Below are positions 43,652-52,000 of a stretch of DNA of 64,000 nucleotides, piece by piece; the first letter of the stretch is position 1, and every line of letters begins with the position of its first letter. The stretch spans positions 1-64,000 of the forward strand of contig NZ_KB902285.1 of the NCBI RefSeq assembly GCF_000379485.1, in the 5' to 3' direction. This DNA is from Wenxinia marina DSM 24838 (lineage in GTDB: Bacteria > Pseudomonadota > Alphaproteobacteria > Rhodobacterales > Rhodobacteraceae). The translations under genes were made by a program, and so were the position numbers. The notes under the pieces are model-generated. The model saw only the letters and a list, made by a program, of their open reading frames with translations. It was not told the DNA's origin and searched no databases.

Positions 43652-44776
43652 GGGTGGCGCGTAGCTGCGCCCCCGCCACGTCGCGCGCCGTCCGCGCCGG
43701 GCGCCGAGGAGCGCCGTCCATTGTATGGAGAGGACGAAGAGCACGCCCGCGGGATGCAGGGCCACCGACAGCCAGGATTGCCGCAACCGGACCGCCATCA
43801 CCGCCCGTGCCGCCAGCACCAGCCCCACCGCCGCGGAGGAGAGGGCCATCGACCACGCCAGCCCCATCGCAATCGCGGCGAGGAGGGTCAGGACCGGCAG
43901 GACATGGCCGCCGAACAGCAGCAGCGTCCAGACGGGCAGGGCGCGCGGCGTCGCCATCCCCTCGGTCGCGTTCTTGGAGAAGCCGTGCCAGATGTCCGGC
44001 AGCGTGTCGTACATCCGGCAGGCGGCCAGCGGCGTCGCGTCGGTCAGGTCCGACCTGCCGCCCGCGCGCCGGACGTTCCGCGGCAGCATCAGCCCGTCGT
44101 GCATCCGCCCGGCGAACGCGGCGTGCCCGCCGGCCGCGTCGTAGGCGCTGCGCCGCACCGCCATCAACTGTCCGCAGCCCGCGCCGAAGGACGGATCGGG
44201 CGAGCGCCGCGCCATCGGCAGCGGCAGGTAGCCGAGGAGGGTGGTGAAGATCTGCGGGATCACGATGCGCTCGGCGAGGGTGAGCGTGATCTGGCGGGGA
44301 AAGCCGCTGAGGCAGTCGATTCCGTCCCGCTCCATCTGCGCGACCAGCCGCGCGGCGGCGTCGGGGGCGAGGCGGACGTCGGCGTCGACGAACAGGAGGA
44401 CGGGGGTCCGGGCCGCCTGTGACAGCTGCCAGCAGGCGTGGGTCTTGCCGATCCAGCCGGGCGGCAGCTCGGCGCCCCGGATCAGGCGCAGCCGCGGGTC
44501 GGCGACGGCGCGGGCGGCGACGATGGACGCGGTGCCGTCGGTCGAGCCGTCGTCGAGGACGACCACCTCGACCTCGATGCCGGCCTGTCCCAGCGCGGAG
44601 TCGAGCGAGGCGTTGATGTTCGCCGCCTCGTCCCGCGCCGGGATCAGGATCGACACCGCCGGAAGATCCGCCCCGCCCGCGGCGGGCGGCGGGCGCAGGA
44701 CGGCGAGGTTTGCGGCGACCATGCCGGCGAACAGCGCCGCGAGCGCGAGCCCGAGGATCGAGAGGGCGAGGATCAC
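43637..44776 (-). CDS. CrtQ-like glycosyltransferase family 2
   Basis: A 379-residue GT2 enzyme with an N-terminal membrane helix (3-27), a GT-A domain with IPARDEAANI, LDDGSTDGT (75-82), GKTHACWQ (110-117) and LLFVDADVRL (128-137), and two or three C-terminal helices. The GKxHAC segment and the end WRGRSYA resemble staphylococcal CrtQ, which puts glucose on the carotenoid carboxylate; HpnB is a related alternative. GTG 44776 begins 10 bp after the acyltransferase stop. Substrate assignment rests on context. Confidence 0.8.
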   Translation of the reverse strand: MILALSILGLALAALFAGMVAANLAVLRPPPAAGGADLPAVSILIPARDEAANINASLDSALGQAGIEVEVVVLDDGSTDGTASIVAARAVADPRLRLIRGAELPPGWIGKTHACWQLSQAARTPVLLFVDADVRLAPDAAARLVAQMERDGIDCLSGFPRQITLTLAERIVIPQIFTTLLGYLPLPMARRSPDPSFGAGCGQLMAVRRSAYDAAGGHAAFAGRMHDGLMLPRNVRRAGGRSDLTDATPLAACRMYDTLPDIWHGFSKNATEGMATPRALPVWTLLLFGGHVLPVLTLLAAIAMGLAWSMALSSAAVGLVLAARAVMAVRLRQSWLSVALHPAGVLFVLSIQWTALLGARRGRRATWRGRSYAPPSADQ

Positions 44777-44786
44777 GCCGCCCCCG

Positions 44787-45596
44787 TCACGGCCGCCCGC
44801 CGGGCGCAGTCTCCGGCGCATGGTCCGGCGCATACGGACGGCCGGTGGCCACGGCGCGCGCCCGCTGCCACAGGCCGTAGACCCCGCCCGTGCCGCGCGC
44901 CCCGCCGATGAGGGTCTCGAACGACCCCGGATCACGGGCCACCGCCAGCGCGGCCAGCGCGTCCGCCGTATCCGTCAGCGCCGCCTCCAGCCGCGGGCCG
45001 AGGGCGACCGCGCCCTCGCCCGCCCGCGCCTCGACCGGCGCGCCGAAGCGCAGCAGGGCCTCGGGGCGCTTCTCGGACCAGAACGTATATTCCATCGCCA
45101 GCGGCACCGCGAGCACCTCGGGCCGCCGCGCCATCAGGTGCGCCGCACCGGGCCGCAGGCCCAGCGGCCGCGTGCGCACATCGGCGAAACGGCCCTGCGC
45201 GGTGATCCACAGCACCCGGTCCGGCACGTCCGTCACCCGCATCGCCTGGCGCAGGAAATCCGCGGCTCCCCGCGGATCGTCCTGTCGCACGCCGAAGACG
45301 CCGAGACGGGCCATGAAGCGGTACCGCTCCAGCATGGCCGCGTCGATCGGGCCATAGCCCTGCCTGTCCGGGAAGAATCGCGGGTGAAGCGCGATGAAGA
45401 TCGCCGGGTCCCACCAGGAGGGGTGGTTGGCGTAGATCATCAGCGGCCTGTCCGGCGGCACCTCCGGCAGGCCGGGCCGCGCCAGCCGCACCGCCCGGAA
45501 GTTCGACGCCAGCTGCCGCCGCATGACGCCCGCGAAGAACCGGCAGGCGCCGTTCGAGCGGGCCGCGAGGGGGTCGCGTTCACTCGGCCGCGACAT
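44787..45596 (-). CDS. PlsC-type acyltransferase, possible CrtO-role enzyme
   Basis: A 269-residue 1-acyl-glycerol-3-phosphate-type acyltransferase. The catalytic HxxxxD motif is NHPSWWDP (His 58, Asp 63), and ITAQGRFADVRTRP stands where the PEG block usually lies. In C30 carotenoid clusters such an enzyme could acylate the sugar as CrtO does in Staphylococcus, although it belongs to a different fold group. ATG 45596 overlaps the crtP-like stop by 17 bp, so the genes are tightly coupled. Confidence 0.8.
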   Translation of the reverse strand: MSRPSERDPLAARSNGACRFFAGVMRRQLASNFRAVRLARPGLPEVPPDRPLMIYANHPSWWDPAIFIALHPRFFPDRQGYGPIDAAMLERYRFMARLGVFGVRQDDPRGAADFLRQAMRVTDVPDRVLWITAQGRFADVRTRPLGLRPGAAHLMARRPEVLAVPLAMEYTFWSEKRPEALLRFGAPVEARAGEGAVALGPRLEAALTDTADALAALAVARDPGSFETLIGGARGTGGVYGLWQRARAVATGRPYAPDHAPETAPGGRP

Positions 45597-47121
45597 CCGC
45601 CGTATCCCCTGTCGTACGTTCCGCGCCGCCGGCATCCCGGTCGAGCGTGTCCGCCGCGATCCAGCCCGACATCAGCGCCATCGGCATGCCCGGCCCCGGA
45701 TGCGCCGAGCCGCCCGCGAGGTAGAGGCCCGGCACCTGACGCGATCGGTTGCCCGGCTTGAACGCGCCCAGCACGCGGCCGTGGCTGGCAAGGCCGTAGA
45801 TCGCGCCGTCGAGCACGCGGTAGCGGTCGTGGATGTCCTGCGGGGTGAGCGTGCGCTCCACCGCGATCCGCTCCTCGATGTCCTCCATCCCGGCAGTCCG
45901 TTTCAGCTTGTCCAGGATGCTGCGGCGGTAGCCGGGCAGCATCTGCGACCAGTCCTGTCCGGGGCGCAGGTAGGGCGTGTGGACGAGGATGTAGAGCGCC
46001 TCGCCGCCCTCGGGCGCGACGCCCGGCTCGGTCCGCGCGGGGGCGGCGATGTAGGCGGTGGGGTCGGGCGCGGGGACGCCCCGGTCGTAGATCGCCGCGA
46101 ACTCCTCCTCGGGGTCGCGGGAGAAGACGAAGTTGTGGTGCGCGAGGTGGTCGTAGGCCTGCCGCAGGCCGAGGTAGAGGACGACGCCAGAACAGGCGGC
46201 CTCGCGCTTGCGGGACTTGCGGAAGCTCTCCCACGCCGCGCCGCCGACGAGCTCGCGGTAGGTGCGCACGCTGTCCATGTTGGACACGACGCGATCCACG
46301 GCGACCCGCTCGCCGTGCTCCGTCACCACCGCCGCCGTGCGCCCGCCCTCCAGCTCGATCCGCTCCACGCCGCAGCCGGTGCGCACTTCGACGCCGAGGT
46401 CCAGCGCCACCCGCTCCAGCGCCAGCGGCACGGCGCGGGTGCCGCCCATCGGGTACCACACGCCCTCGCCCTGCTGCATCTGCGCGATGCCGCAGAGGAC
46501 GGCAGGGGAGGCGAGGGGTGAGGAGCCGACATACTGGATGAAATGCTCCAGCATCTGCGTCACCCGCAGATCGCGCACGTTGCGCTTGATCTCGCCCGCC
46601 ACCGTACGGTGCATCCGCAGCGCGAGGACGTCGGACAGCGTGGACAGGGTCATGTTCGCGCGCATGTCCATCGTGTCGCGCAGGTCCTCGACGCTCTTCC
46701 AGAAGAAGAAGCGGTCGGACACGTCGGACAGCCGCCGGGCGACGGCCATGAACTTCTCGAACCCCTCGCGGTCGCGGGGGGACAGCCGCCCGATCTCCTC
46801 GGCCGCGCGGGCGGGATCGTCGCGCAGGTCGAGGACGGTGCCGTCGTCGTAGAAGCAGCGCCATTGCGGGTCGAGCCGGCGCAGGTCCAGCTCGTCGTGC
46901 AGGTCGCGGCCGGCCTCGCCGAAGATCCGCTCCAGCACCCGCGGCATGGTCAGGATCGTCGGCCCCATGTCGAAGCGGTAGCCGCCTTCCTCCAGCACCG
47001 CGGCCTTCCCGCCGAGCCAGTCGTTCTTCTCGAACAGCACGACCTTGTGGCCCCGCGCGGCGAGGGTGACGGCAGAGGCGAGGCCGCCGAGGCCGCCTCC
47101 GATGATCGCGGTCCGGCTCAT
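45580..47121 (-). CDS. crtP: CrtP-like C30 carotenoid oxidase
   Basis: A 513-residue FAD amine-oxidoreductase of the CrtI/CrtN/CrtP family. The FAD motif is GGGLGG (8-13). Blocks shared with Staphylococcus CrtP include GPTILTMP, PQWRCFYDDGT, FIQYVGSSPLASPAVL, LAHHNFVF and GGSAHPGPGMPM. CrtP oxidises a terminal methyl of 4,4'-diaponeurosporene or diapolycopene to an aldehyde. It overlaps the crtN-like gene by four bases (ATGA) and is followed by acyltransferase and glycosyltransferase genes. A second desaturase role cannot be fully excluded. Confidence 0.87.
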   Translation of the reverse strand: MSRTAIIGGGLGGLASAVTLAARGHKVVLFEKNDWLGGKAAVLEEGGYRFDMGPTILTMPRVLERIFGEAGRDLHDELDLRRLDPQWRCFYDDGTVLDLRDDPARAAEEIGRLSPRDREGFEKFMAVARRLSDVSDRFFFWKSVEDLRDTMDMRANMTLSTLSDVLALRMHRTVAGEIKRNVRDLRVTQMLEHFIQYVGSSPLASPAVLCGIAQMQQGEGVWYPMGGTRAVPLALERVALDLGVEVRTGCGVERIELEGGRTAAVVTEHGERVAVDRVVSNMDSVRTYRELVGGAAWESFRKSRKREAACSGVVLYLGLRQAYDHLAHHNFVFSRDPEEEFAAIYDRGVPAPDPTAYIAAPARTEPGVAPEGGEALYILVHTPYLRPGQDWSQMLPGYRRSILDKLKRTAGMEDIEERIAVERTLTPQDIHDRYRVLDGAIYGLASHGRVLGAFKPGNRSRQVPGLYLAGGSAHPGPGMPMALMSGWIAADTLDRDAGGAERTTGDTADVAAE

Positions 47122-48698
47122 TCGGCAGCCTCCTTCGGCAGGGTGGTCGTCAGGTGTCCGAGGCCCGGCAGGCCGAGGTCCTCGGCGCAGAGGCGGCTGG
47201 CGATCCGGGCGCTCTCGAAGATCGTCGGCAGGCCCGAGCCGGGATGCGTGCCGCCGCCGGTCAGGTAGACGCCGGCGATGTCCTCGAACCGGTTCCGGGG
47301 CCGCAGCGTCAGCATCTGACCGAGATTGTGGGCGAGGTTGAAGGTCGCGCCCTCGTACACCGCCATCTTCGACTGCCAGTCGTCGGGCGTATACATCACC
47401 TCGGTCCGGATCATCGGGCGGACGTCCTGCCCGATGATCCTCGACACCTTGTCCAGCAGCTTCTCACGATAGGCCGGCGCCTCCGCCGTCCAGTCGACGC
47501 CGCCCGTGAGGTTGCCGACGGGGGCGAGGACGTAGAGGGCGGAATGCCCGGCGGGCGCGAGCGTGTCGTCGGTGACGCCGGCGTTCTGCAGGTAGACGGT
47601 GGGGTCCACCGGCGCCTGCCCGGCGTCGATCTCGGCCACGTTGCGGGCGTAGTCCTGCGAGAAGGCGATGGTGTGGTGGCTCACGTCCGGGAACGTCCCC
47701 TCGACGCCGAGATACAGCATGAAGGTGGAGCAGGAGTAGCGCTTGGACGCGATCTTCCGGTCGGTCCATCGGCGGCGGGCCGCGTCCGGCACCAGCGTCG
47801 TCATCGCGTGGGCGAAGTCGGCGTTCATCACCACGGCGTCGGCGTCGTACCGGCCGTGGGCCGTCACCGCGCCTTTCGCCCGGCCCTTGTCGAGGACCAG
47901 TCGTTCCACCGGTTCGGTCAGGCGAACCTGCACGCCCATCTCCGCCGCGATCCGCGCCATCGCCGCGGTGACGGCGTTGCAGCCGCCCCGCGGGTGGTAG
48001 ACGCCGAAGCCGTACTCGATGTGGGCGATGATCGTGTAGAGCGAGGGGCACTTGAACGGCGACATGCCGAGGTACTTGGACTGGAACGAGAAGGCGACGC
48101 GCACGTCCGGATTGTCGAACCAGCGGTGCAGGTCGCGGTCCACCGACGACCAGGGCCGCAGGCGGGGCAGGGCGCGCAGCATGTCGCCGCGCATCAGGTC
48201 CGCGGACGACAGGAACGGCCGCTGCAGGATCGAGCGGAAGGCCTCGAACTTGCTGCGGTTCTCGGCGAGGAAAGCGGGCACGCGGGCGGCGTCCCTGGCG
48301 TCGATGCGGGCCACCTGCTGCACCAGGCGCTCCGGGTCGGCGGTGGCGTCGATCCGGCGGCCATCGTCGAACTGCAGCCGGTACATCGGATCGAGACGGA
48401 CCAGGTCGACCTCCTCGTCCAGATCGCGGCCGCACGCCGCGAAGATCTCCCGCAGGACCTCGGGATAGAGGAAGAAGGTCGGCCCGATATCGAAGGTGAA
48501 CCCGTCCCGCTTGAGCGCGCCGGTGCGGCCGCCGACCGTGGCCTCCTTCTCCAGCACGGTGACCTCGGCTCCGGCCGCCCGCAGGAGCATCGCGGCGGCC
48601 AGGCCCCCGGGCCCGGCGCCGACAACGAGGACCCGCTTGCCCGGGCCCGATCCGTCGGCGGGCAGGCGAAACCGTGATCTGCCGTCCATCATCATCAA
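47118..48698 (-). CDS. crtN: CrtN-like C30 desaturase
   Basis: A 526-residue carotenoid desaturase with FAD motif VGAGPGG (26-32) after a short leader starting with four Met codons. GFTFDIGPTFFLYPEVL, FSFQSKYLGMSPFKCPSLY, the YSCSTFMLYLGV block and TGGGTHPGSGLP match CrtN (diapophytoene/squalene desaturase) better than CrtI. With hpnCDE next door the likely substrate is squalene, desaturated stepwise to a coloured diapocarotene. First gene of the crtN-crtP-acyltransferase-crtQ operon. Confidence 0.88.
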   Translation of the reverse strand: MMMMDGRSRFRLPADGSGPGKRVLVVGAGPGGLAAAMLLRAAGAEVTVLEKEATVGGRTGALKRDGFTFDIGPTFFLYPEVLREIFAACGRDLDEEVDLVRLDPMYRLQFDDGRRIDATADPERLVQQVARIDARDAARVPAFLAENRSKFEAFRSILQRPFLSSADLMRGDMLRALPRLRPWSSVDRDLHRWFDNPDVRVAFSFQSKYLGMSPFKCPSLYTIIAHIEYGFGVYHPRGGCNAVTAAMARIAAEMGVQVRLTEPVERLVLDKGRAKGAVTAHGRYDADAVVMNADFAHAMTTLVPDAARRRWTDRKIASKRYSCSTFMLYLGVEGTFPDVSHHTIAFSQDYARNVAEIDAGQAPVDPTVYLQNAGVTDDTLAPAGHSALYVLAPVGNLTGGVDWTAEAPAYREKLLDKVSRIIGQDVRPMIRTEVMYTPDDWQSKMAVYEGATFNLAHNLGQMLTLRPRNRFEDIAGVYLTGGGTHPGSGLPTIFESARIASRLCAEDLGLPGLGHLTTTLPKEAAE

Positions 48699-48725
48699 CT
48701 TCTCCTGCGCGCTGTCCGATCAGGT

Positions 48726-48754
48726 TGATCCGAAATTGCCGTTGCGCGTAGCCC
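48726..48754 (+). promoter_or_regulatory. Possible RpoE/ChrR-type promoter upstream of hpnC
   Basis: TGATCC (48726-48731) and TAGCCC (48749-48754) are 17 bp apart. The -35 equals that of the Rhodobacter RpoE singlet-oxygen sigma factor (TGATCC, about N18, TAAG-type -10); the -10 fits poorly. It points toward hpnCDE and lies in the shared control region with crtN. Confidence 0.3.
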
Positions 48755-48840
48755 CACTAGCTTTCACCGGACGCAGATCGGCCGATGCGGTCCGCGAGCA
48801 AGCCGAAGGTAGTGCACGATTGAGAGAGGCCACGCCCGAG

Positions 48841-49728
48841 ATGGCATATTCGAGCAGCCCGCCCGCGCCGGCCGACCCGCTTGCGGTGAACCTGCCGCGC
48901 GCTCCCGGCCGCGAGAACTTCCCCGTCGCATCGGTGCTGATCGCGTCGCATCTCCGCCCGGCGATCCGGGCCTTCTACGACGTGGTGCGTCACGCTGACG
49001 ACATCGCGGACGACCCACACCTCCCGAGTGCAGAGAAGGCCCGCAGGATCGACCGGATCGCGGCCGGCCTGAACGGCGACCGGACCGGCGACGGCCGGAC
49101 GATCCACCTGCTGGAGGTCCTCGACGCGACCGGCCACCGCCCCGCCGCGCGTCACGCCCTGCGCATGATGGACGCGTTCCGCGCCGACATCCGGTCCGAG
49201 CCGTGCCGTGACTGGTCCGATCTCGCCGAATACTGCCGCGCCTCGGCCGATCCGGTCGGACGCTTCCTCCTCGACCTGCATGACGAGGGGTCGGGGGCGC
49301 ACGAGGCCTCCGACGCGCTGTGCACCGCGCTGCAGATCCTCAACCATCTGCAGGACATGGGCGAGGACCGGCGCGCGCTGGGGCGCGTCTATCTGCCGCT
49401 TGCGATGATCGCCGAGGCCGGCGGCCGGGTCGAGGACCTGGACCGACCGGCGCTGACGCCCGGCCTGCGCGGCGCCGTCGACAGGGCTCTCGCCCGGACC
49501 GGTGACCTGCTCGACCGGGCCGCGGAACTTCCGTCCCTCCTGCGCTCGCGCCGTCTGGCGGCGGAAGCGCGGACCATCCTTTCGCTGGCGCGATCCCTCT
49601 CCCGGCGGCTGCGCGACAGCGATCCGCTGGCACACCGGGTCGCACCGACGCGCCCCGACGCGGCGCGCGCGGTAGCGGCGGGCGTCCTGTCCCTCGCGGG
49701 CGTCGGACGTGGTCGGACAGCCACCTGA
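48841..49728 (+). CDS. hpnC: Hydroxysqualene synthase HpnC
   Basis: A 295-residue squalene/phytoene synthase homologue. RENFPVASVLIA (24-35) is the HpnC hallmark, DDIADD at 53-58 is the first Asp-rich motif and NHLQDMGEDRR (about 163) the second. HpnC turns presqualene diphosphate into hydroxysqualene. The usual start ATG 48841 fits family length. hpnD starts on the last base of the stop (TGATG), so the three hpn genes form one operon. Confidence 0.92.
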   Translation: MAYSSSPPAPADPLAVNLPRAPGRENFPVASVLIASHLRPAIRAFYDVVRHADDIADDPHLPSAEKARRIDRIAAGLNGDRTGDGRTIHLLEVLDATGHRPAARHALRMMDAFRADIRSEPCRDWSDLAEYCRASADPVGRFLLDLHDEGSGAHEASDALCTALQILNHLQDMGEDRRALGRVYLPLAMIAEAGGRVEDLDRPALTPGLRGAVDRALARTGDLLDRAAELPSLLRSRRLAAEARTILSLARSLSRRLRDSDPLAHRVAPTRPDAARAVAAGVLSLAGVGRGRTAT

Positions 49729-50570
49729 TGGCGCTCGACATGGACATGCAGAAGCCCGCGGCCGAGATCGTCCGGGCCTCGGGCAGCTCCTTCGCGGCCG
49801 GGATGCGCTGCCTGCCTCGGGAGCGGCGACGGGCGATCGTCGCCGTGTACGCCTTCTGCCGTACCGTGGACGACATCGCGGACGGTGGCGGCACGGTCGA
49901 ACGGAGGAGCGCGGGCCTGGACGCCTGGCAACGGGAGCTCGACCGCGTCAGACGGGATGAGGCCGTCACGCCCGTGGGGACGGAACTGGCCTGGGCGATC
50001 CGCCGCTTCGCCCTGCCGGACGAGGAACTGGATCTCGTCATCGAGGGCATGCGCATGGATGTGGACGGCATGTGCGCGCCCGACAGCCGGACGCTCGACG
50101 ACTACGTGCGGCGGGTGGCCGGGTCGGTGGGGCTGCTGTCCATGCATATCTTCGGCGCGTGGCAAGGCGACGCCTCCCGGCGCTTCGCCCTGTCGCTGGC
50201 GCAGGCACTGCAGCTGACGAACATCCTGCGGGATGTCGAGGAGGACGCAGCCATCGGGCGCATCTACCTCCCCTCCGAGTTGCTCACGGAAGCGGGGGTG
50301 TCGCCCGACCCCCGGACCCTTCCCGCGGCCGCGGGGCTGCCACGGGTGCGGGGGGCGATCGCGGCCAAGGCGCGGGCCGCGTTCGACGCGGCGGAGGCGG
50401 AGATTCCCCGGCACAGCCGCCTGCGCCTCATGCCCGCCCTGATGATGATGGGACCTTACGAGCGTCTGCTGACGGAAGTCGAGCGGGACACGCGCCGACC
50501 GCCGCCGCCGCGCACCCGCCTGGGAAAGCTGCGCGACGGCCTCGTCTGCATCCTGCGCGGCCGCGCGTGA
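49728..50570 (+). CDS. hpnD: Presqualene diphosphate synthase HpnD
   Basis: A 280-residue prenyl synthase. SGSSFAAGMRCLPRERRRAI and VYAFCRTVDDIADG (about 40-53) are typical HpnD features, with LTNILRDVEEDA (about 164) as the second Asp motif. It condenses two farnesyl diphosphates to presqualene diphosphate. It is distinguished from CrtB/CrtM by the GMR/LPRE start and by its partners hpnC and hpnE. Confidence 0.93.
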   Translation: MALDMDMQKPAAEIVRASGSSFAAGMRCLPRERRRAIVAVYAFCRTVDDIADGGGTVERRSAGLDAWQRELDRVRRDEAVTPVGTELAWAIRRFALPDEELDLVIEGMRMDVDGMCAPDSRTLDDYVRRVAGSVGLLSMHIFGAWQGDASRRFALSLAQALQLTNILRDVEEDAAIGRIYLPSELLTEAGVSPDPRTLPAAAGLPRVRGAIAAKARAAFDAAEAEIPRHSRLRLMPALMMMGPYERLLTEVERDTRRPPPPRTRLGKLRDGLVCILRGRA

Positions 50571-51805
50571 GGCGGGTCCACGTCGTCGGCGCAGGGCTCG
50601 CCGGCCTTGCAGCCGCGCTGGAGCTGGCCGAAGCGGGCACGGCCGAGGTCCACCTCCACGAGGCCACCGCGCGCGCAGGCGGGCGGTGCTGGAGCTTTCA
50701 CGACGTCAAGCTCGAGCGACTCATCGACAACGGAAACCACCTCGTCCTCTCGGGCAACGACGCGGTCCTGGATCATTGCCGCCGGATCGGCACGTTCGAT
50801 CTGCTCGACATCGCGCCCGACGCGGAGCTGCCGTTCCACGATCTGGCCGACGGTTCGGAGTGGACGCTGCGGATGCCCTCGGGCCTCGCCGGTCTGGTCC
50901 GCGGCGGGGCCGCGCTCCCGCCGGGGCTCGGACTCGGGGCCGTCCTCGACCTCGTCCGGCTGCTGTCTGCCGGCCCCGAGGCGACGGTGGCCGACAGGGT
51001 GCGGCGGCGGGGTCCGGCGATGGACAGGCTCTGGCATCCGCTCAGCCTCGCCGTCCTCAACGAGCCCTGCGATACGGGGGCGGCCGCCCCGCTGGCAGCG
51101 GTCCTGCGGCGCACGATCCTGAAGGGCGGTCGCGCCTGTCGGCCGATCCTCATGCCGCACGGCCTTGGCCCCACGCTGATCACCCCGGCCCTCCGCCGCC
51201 TCCGGGACCTCGGCGCCCGCGTGAGCTGGCGCGCCCCGCTGCGCGGGATCGACCGGACGGGCGACCGGGCCACGGCGCTGGTCTTCGACGGCGGCCCCGT
51301 GCCGCTCGGCCCCGACGACGCGGTCATCCTCGCGGTCCCCGCAGCCGCGGCCGGGCGCCTGCTGGAGCGACCGGCCCCCGCCGACGGACGTCCGATCCTG
51401 AACGCGCATTTCCGCGTGCCTGCGGAGGCTGTTCTGCAGGCGCCGCGGCTCCTCGGCCTGCTGGGGGGGCTTGCGCAGTGGGTATTCGTCCGGGGTGACG
51501 TGGTTTCGGTAACCGTCTCGGCAGCCGAGGCCTCCAGCCTCGGCCGCGAGGCCGGGGTGAGGCTGTGGGCCGAAGTCTCCCGGGCCCTCGGCATCTCCGG
51601 GCCGCCGTTGGCGATCCGGGTCCTGCGGGAGCCCGCGGCCACGTTCGCCGCCACGCCCGGAAGCGTCGCACGGCGCCTTCCGATGCGCACCGGCCTGCGC
51701 AACCTATTGCTCGCGGGCGATCACGTCGCCACGCCGCTGCCCTCGACCCTGGAAGGCGCTCTCCTGTCAGGCCGGGCCAGCGCCCGGGCCGTCGACAGTC
51801 GATGA
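50567..51805 (+). CDS. hpnE: Hydroxysqualene dehydroxylase HpnE
   Basis: A 412-residue FAD-dependent amine-oxidase-like enzyme with VGAGLAGLAAALELAEAG (6-23) and LLAGDHVATPLPSTLEGALLSG at the C-terminus closing the FAD site; ARAGGRCWSF and NGNHLVLSGN are typical of HpnE. It removes the hydroxyl of hydroxysqualene to yield squalene using reduced FAD. Translation starts at GTG overlapping the hpnD stop (GTGA). Squalene can feed hopanoids or, as neighbours suggest here, carotenoids. Confidence 0.92.
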   Translation: MRRVHVVGAGLAGLAAALELAEAGTAEVHLHEATARAGGRCWSFHDVKLERLIDNGNHLVLSGNDAVLDHCRRIGTFDLLDIAPDAELPFHDLADGSEWTLRMPSGLAGLVRGGAALPPGLGLGAVLDLVRLLSAGPEATVADRVRRRGPAMDRLWHPLSLAVLNEPCDTGAAAPLAAVLRRTILKGGRACRPILMPHGLGPTLITPALRRLRDLGARVSWRAPLRGIDRTGDRATALVFDGGPVPLGPDDAVILAVPAAAAGRLLERPAPADGRPILNAHFRVPAEAVLQAPRLLGLLGGLAQWVFVRGDVVSVTVSAAEASSLGREAGVRLWAEVSRALGISGPPLAIRVLREPAATFAATPGSVARRLPMRTGLRNLLLAGDHVATPLPSTLEGALLSGRASARAVDSR

Positions 51806-52000
51806 CTGAGCCGGGGCCGGTCCGCTGCCCCGACAAGCCGCACGCCCCGCTCTTGTGAAAGGACCTGCCCGAGCGGGAACCGCGTCACGCCGATTGAGCA
51901 CCGCCGTCTTCTGGATCTGCCTGGCCCGCAAAGGCGGGGCGTGCCGTACGTCGGCGTGCCGGATGTCTTCGGGCAATGTCGGTGCGGGGTCTGGCGCAGT

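Noticed and set aside
45580-48698. The two desaturases as CrtI/CrtD of a C40 pathway
   Set aside because: Motif blocks match Staphylococcus CrtN and CrtP better, and the adjacent synthases are HpnC/HpnD, not CrtB. A phylogeny would settle it.
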